This document shows positions 4,775 to 7,609 of a stretch of 7,609 nt of DNA, one piece after another. Made by a program: the position numbers and the translations under genes. Position 1 is the first letter of the stretch. Each line of letters starts with the position of its first letter. Below the pieces are notes generated by a model. That model made no database searches. It was not told the DNA's origin and saw only the letters and a program-made list of their open reading frames with translations. Origin of the DNA: CAZULF01 sp964621215 (GTDB lineage Bacteria > Pseudomonadota > Gammaproteobacteria > UBA1113); NCBI GenBank assembly GCA_964621215.1, contig CAZULF010000100.1:1-7609 (forward strand), written 5' to 3'.

Positions 4775-7258
4775 TCAATGCGGTTTTGTGACTTCGATTT
4801 GCTTTTTAGCTTGACGATTTTTCTTTGCTACTAATTTTTCGGCTAAAGAATTGTCATCTCGCTTGCTTTTATCGGGTAATGGTTCTGGTAGTCGTTGCAA
4901 AGCGATAGCAAGGACTTCATCAATCCAGCGTACTGGACGAATATCCAAAATCCCGGTGATGTTTTCCGGGATTTCTTTCAAATCTTTGCGATTTTCAATC
5001 GGGATAATAACCGTTTTAATACCTCCACGATGCGCAGCTAAAAGCTTTTCTTTTAAGCCACCTATAGGTAGAACCTCACCGCGCAAAGTAATTTCACCGG
5101 TCATCGCGACGCTGGCTTTAACAGGAATATGTGTTAAGGCGGAAACTAAGGCCGTGCACATGGCAATCCCGGCACTAGGACCATCTTTCGGTGTAGCACC
5201 CTCGGGCACATGCACATGGATATCATGCTTATCATAAAAATCAGGCTGAATGCCTAACATTCTTGCTCGACTACGTACCACAGTCATCGCTGCTTGAATT
5301 GATTCTTGCATCACATCGCCTAAATGGCCCGTATACGTTGTCTTACCTTTTCCGGGTATCATAGCCGCTTCAATGGTTAACAGTTCGCCACCTACTTCAG
5401 TCCACGCTAAGCCAGTAACTTGTCCTATCTGATCGTGCTCTTCAGCTAAACCATAACGGTATTTACGAACACCTAGATAATCTTCTAAATTATTCATGGT
5501 GATTTCAATGGCCTTAACTTTTGCTTTACGTGTGCTTGCTTTGGTTTTAGCAGCTTTATTAGTAGCTTTCTTCTCTTTATCCACCAATTCTTTCACCACT
5601 TTTCGGCAAATTTTTGCAATTTCACGTTCGAGATTACGCACACCAGCTTCGCGAGTATAATGACGAATGATATCACGTAATATCGCTTCGTTAATTTGAA
5701 TTTCTTCGGGCTTCAGTCCATTTTGCTTAAATTGTTTTTCCAGCAAATGCTGTTGTGCAATATGCACTTTTTCATCTTCGGTATAGCCTGGAATACGAAT
5801 GACTTCCATCCGATCCAATAATGCGGGAGGAATATTTAATGTATTGGCTGTGCAAACAAACATGACATTCGAAAGATCATAATCCACTTCAAGATAATGA
5901 TCGTTGAAAGTATTGTTTTGTTCTGGATCCAGCACTTCCAATAAAGCGGAAGCGGGGTCACCACGAAAATCCATCGCCATTTTATCGATTTCATCTAATA
6001 AAAACAGCGGATTTTTTACGCCGACTTTACTGAGTTTTTGAATGATTTTACCCGGTAATGCGCCGATATAAGTACGTCGATGTCCACGAATTTCAGCTTC
6101 ATCACGCACACCACCTAAAGAAACACGCACATATTGACGTCCGGTGGCTCGGGCAATAGATTCACCTAAAGAGGTTTTACCTACTCCGGGTGGTCCAACC
6201 AAACATAAAACAGAACCTTTCAGTTTGTGCACGCGTTTTTGCACAGCAAGATATTCAACAATGCGTTCTTTCACTTCGCGCAATCCATAATGATCATGCT
6301 CAAGAATATTTTCCGCTTTTATCAAATCATGACTAATTTTGCTGGCTTTTTTCCATGGCACACTGAGCAACGTATCTAAATAATTACGCGAAACTGTTGC
6401 TTCAGCAGACATTGGTGGCATTAGCTTTAATTTATTTAATTCGCTTTTGGCTTTTTTCATTGCTTCTTCTGGCATACCAGAAGTTTCGATGCGTTTAACA
6501 AAATCATCCTGCTCGTTAGGCATTTCATCTAATTCACCTAACTCTTTTTTAATCGCCTCGATTTGTTCATTGAGATAATATTCTCGTTGTTTCTTTTCCA
6601 TTTGGCGTTTTACACGGCCTTTAATGCGATTTTCAACATTAATCAGCTCGGTTTCAGAATGCATTAGTCCAATTAATTCTTCCGCACGTTGCAAGACATC
6701 ATGCAACTCCAGAATTTTTTGCTTATCAGCCACTTTTAATGGCATATGTGCAGTCACGCTGTCAGTTAAACGGCCAGCATCGGCAATACCCGATAAAGTT
6801 GCCATCACTTCAGGTGGAATTTTCTTGTTGAGTTTAATATATTGTTCAAACTCGGATAAAACAGCTTTCGTTAATACTTCAGTATCACGTTCAGCCACAA
6901 CTGCTGGTTCAATATATTCTATTGAAACTAAAATATAAGGTGATTCCGTCGCAACACTCGTCACTTTAGCTCGTTTTAAGCCTTCAACTAAAACTTTAAC
7001 GGTACCATCTGGTAATTTAAGCATCTGCAAAATATTAGCAACACAACCGATTTCATACAGATCTGCTGAGGCAGGATCATCAGTATTCGGATTTTTTTGT
7101 GCAGACAAGAAAATTTGTTTGTTCGTGTTTGAGGCTTGCTCTAACGCTAAAATAGATTTTTTACGCCCAACGAATAGCGGAATTACCATGTTGGGGAAAA
7201 CCACAACATCCCGTAATGGCAATGCTGGTAACGAAGTCTCAAAAATAGTTTCTGACAT
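4775..7258 (-). CDS. lon: ATP-dependent endopeptidase Lon
   Basis: Lon is a cytoplasmic homohexameric AAA+ serine protease that degrades misfolded and short-lived regulatory proteins. The 827-residue product is complete. The N-terminal substrate-binding domain is at about 10-200 (LPALPLRDVVVFPNMVIPL), followed by a charged coiled-coil stretch at about 200-280. The ATPase module has Walker A GPPGVGKT (355-362) and Walker B LFLLDEID (418-425, Asp422-Glu423). The protease domain has PKDGPSAG with catalytic Ser695 and GLKEK with catalytic Lys738, equivalent to Ser679 and Lys722 of E. coli. Compared with the 784-residue E. coli protein there is an insertion of about 17 residues rich in Lys/Ala/Thr (about 561-583) between the two modules, and a basic tail about 27 residues longer. 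The ATG follows the clpX stop by 14 bases, with only a weak GAG-type ribosome site, so expression is probably tied to clpX. I see no heat-shock promoter in the gap. Confidence 0.97.
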   Translation of the reverse strand: MSETIFETSLPALPLRDVVVFPNMVIPLFVGRKKSILALEQASNTNKQIFLSAQKNPNTDDPASADLYEIGCVANILQMLKLPDGTVKVLVEGLKRAKVTSVATESPYILVSIEYIEPAVVAERDTEVLTKAVLSEFEQYIKLNKKIPPEVMATLSGIADAGRLTDSVTAHMPLKVADKQKILELHDVLQRAEELIGLMHSETELINVENRIKGRVKRQMEKKQREYYLNEQIEAIKKELGELDEMPNEQDDFVKRIETSGMPEEAMKKAKSELNKLKLMPPMSAEATVSRNYLDTLLSVPWKKASKISHDLIKAENILEHDHYGLREVKERIVEYLAVQKRVHKLKGSVLCLVGPPGVGKTSLGESIARATGRQYVRVSLGGVRDEAEIRGHRRTYIGALPGKIIQKLSKVGVKNPLFLLDEIDKMAMDFRGDPASALLEVLDPEQNNTFNDHYLEVDYDLSNVMFVCTANTLNIPPALLDRMEVIRIPGYTEDEKVHIAQQHLLEKQFKQNGLKPEEIQINEAILRDIIRHYTREAGVRNLEREIAKICRKVVKELVDKEKKATNKAAKTKASTRKAKVKAIEITMNNLEDYLGVRKYRYGLAEEHDQIGQVTGLAWTEVGGELLTIEAAMIPGKGKTTYTGHLGDVMQESIQAAMTVVRSRARMLGIQPDFYDKHDIHVHVPEGATPKDGPSAGIAMCTALVSALTHIPVKASVAMTGEITLRGEVLPIGGLKEKLLAAHRGGIKTVIIPIENRKDLKEIPENITGILDIRPVRWIDEVLAIALQRLPEPLPDKSKRDDNSLAEKLVAKKNRQAKKQIEVTKPH

Positions 7259-7272
7259 GATAGTGTGCTCGT

Positions 7273-7609
7273 TTATTCAGAAGCTGCAATAGCTTGTTGA
7301 TCAGACTGTCCATAAATTAACAATGGCTCAGATTTGCCTAGAATACAAGTCTCGTCAATAACGACTTTCACAAGACCTTGTAATCCTGGGAGCTGATACA
7401 TAATATCAAGCAAAACATGTTCTAAAATAGACCGTAGTCCACGTGCACCAGTTTTGCGCTCCATCGCTTTCTTTGCCACTGCATCCAGGGCCTCTGGGCG
7501 AAATTCTAGTTCCACCCCTTCCATTTCAAATAACTTCTTATATTGTTTAATTAACGCATTTTTTGGCTCAATCAAAATTTTAGTTAACGTCACAATATCT
7601 AGTTCATCT
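7273..7609 (-). CDS. clpX: ATP-dependent Clp protease ATP-binding subunit ClpX, C-terminal part
   Basis: Only the last 111 codons are present; the frame continues past the right edge. ClpX is the AAA+ hexameric unfoldase that recognises tagged substrates and feeds them to ClpP. The visible part is the C-terminal small AAA+ subdomain: DELDIVTLTKILIEPKNAL at the edge, then LFEMEGVELEF, and KKAMERKTGARGLRSI with the sensor-2 arginine region, then MYQLPGL and VVIDE...PLLIYG. These match E. coli ClpX closely through to the tail (ending AIAASE). A GTG at 7593-7591 is an internal valine codon and not the start, since conserved ClpX sequence (DELD) continues upstream of it. The stop is TAA at 7275-7273, 14 bases before lon, which fits the common clpP-clpX-lon order. 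Confidence 0.97.
   Translation of the reverse strand, partial: DELDIVTLTKILIEPKNALIKQYKKLFEMEGVELEFRPEALDAVAKKAMERKTGARGLRSILEHVLLDIMYQLPGLQGLVKVVIDETCILGKSEPLLIYGQSDQQAIAASE

Noticed and set aside
4851..5237. Plus-strand open frame of 128 codons
   Set aside because: It is antisense to the conserved Lon protease domain and is explained as a shadow of that coding sequence.
6624..6938. Plus-strand open frame of 104 codons
   Set aside because: It is antisense to the Lon N-terminal region, with serine-rich low-information content typical of shadow frames.
7273..7593. GTG at 7593-7591 as the start of a separate 106-residue protein
   Set aside because: Conserved ClpX sequence continues in frame upstream to the window edge, so this GTG is an internal valine codon of a partial clpX.

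Overview
The window is a moderately AT-rich, tightly packed chromosomal segment, and every gene I can support reads on the minus strand. In transcription order, from high to low coordinates, they are clpX (3' end only), lon, hupB, tRNA-Val(UAC), tRNA-Asp(GUC), a ppiD-like gene, fabV, and the 5' part of a lipoprotein gene for a family 5 peptide-type ABC transporter binding protein. The clpX-lon-hupB-(tRNAs)-ppiD order is a familiar gammaproteobacterial neighbourhood, known for example from Pseudomonas. The protein sequences and the base composition fit a gammaproteobacterium, perhaps of the Legionellales/Coxiella type. That placement is an inference; no taxonomic marker such as rRNA is present.

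Layout. Positions 7273-7609 hold the C-terminal end of ClpX, followed after 14 bases by lon (4775-7258). Next comes a 239-base gap with a 66-bp palindromic repeat beside the lon stop and a strong sigma70-type promoter for hupB (4263-4535). Two tRNA genes follow hupB by 18 bases and end in a clear intrinsic terminator (about 4042-4074). A 3945-4010 complex dyad and a truncated repeat copy precede a near-consensus promoter for ppiD (2357-3850). ppiD overlaps fabV (1155-2360) by 4 bases (ATGA). A second copy of the 66-bp palindrome lies between fabV and the binding-protein gene (1-1017, running off the left edge).

How the genes fit together. ClpX and Lon are ATP-dependent protein unfolding and degradation machines. 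HU is the nucleoid protein. PpiD is a membrane-anchored periplasmic chaperone. FabV is an NADH-dependent enoyl-ACP reductase of fatty-acid synthesis. The last gene is a peptide-uptake binding lipoprotein. The region is mainly conserved housekeeping DNA, and I see no new defence or mobile system. The most interesting points are: (i) the PpiD homologue appears to lack the parvulin domain; (ii) fabV occupies the place where Pseudomonas, as I recall it, carries fabI; and (iii) a family of short palindromes sits in the intergenic gaps, one truncated copy of which appears to supply the -35 box of the ppiD promoter.
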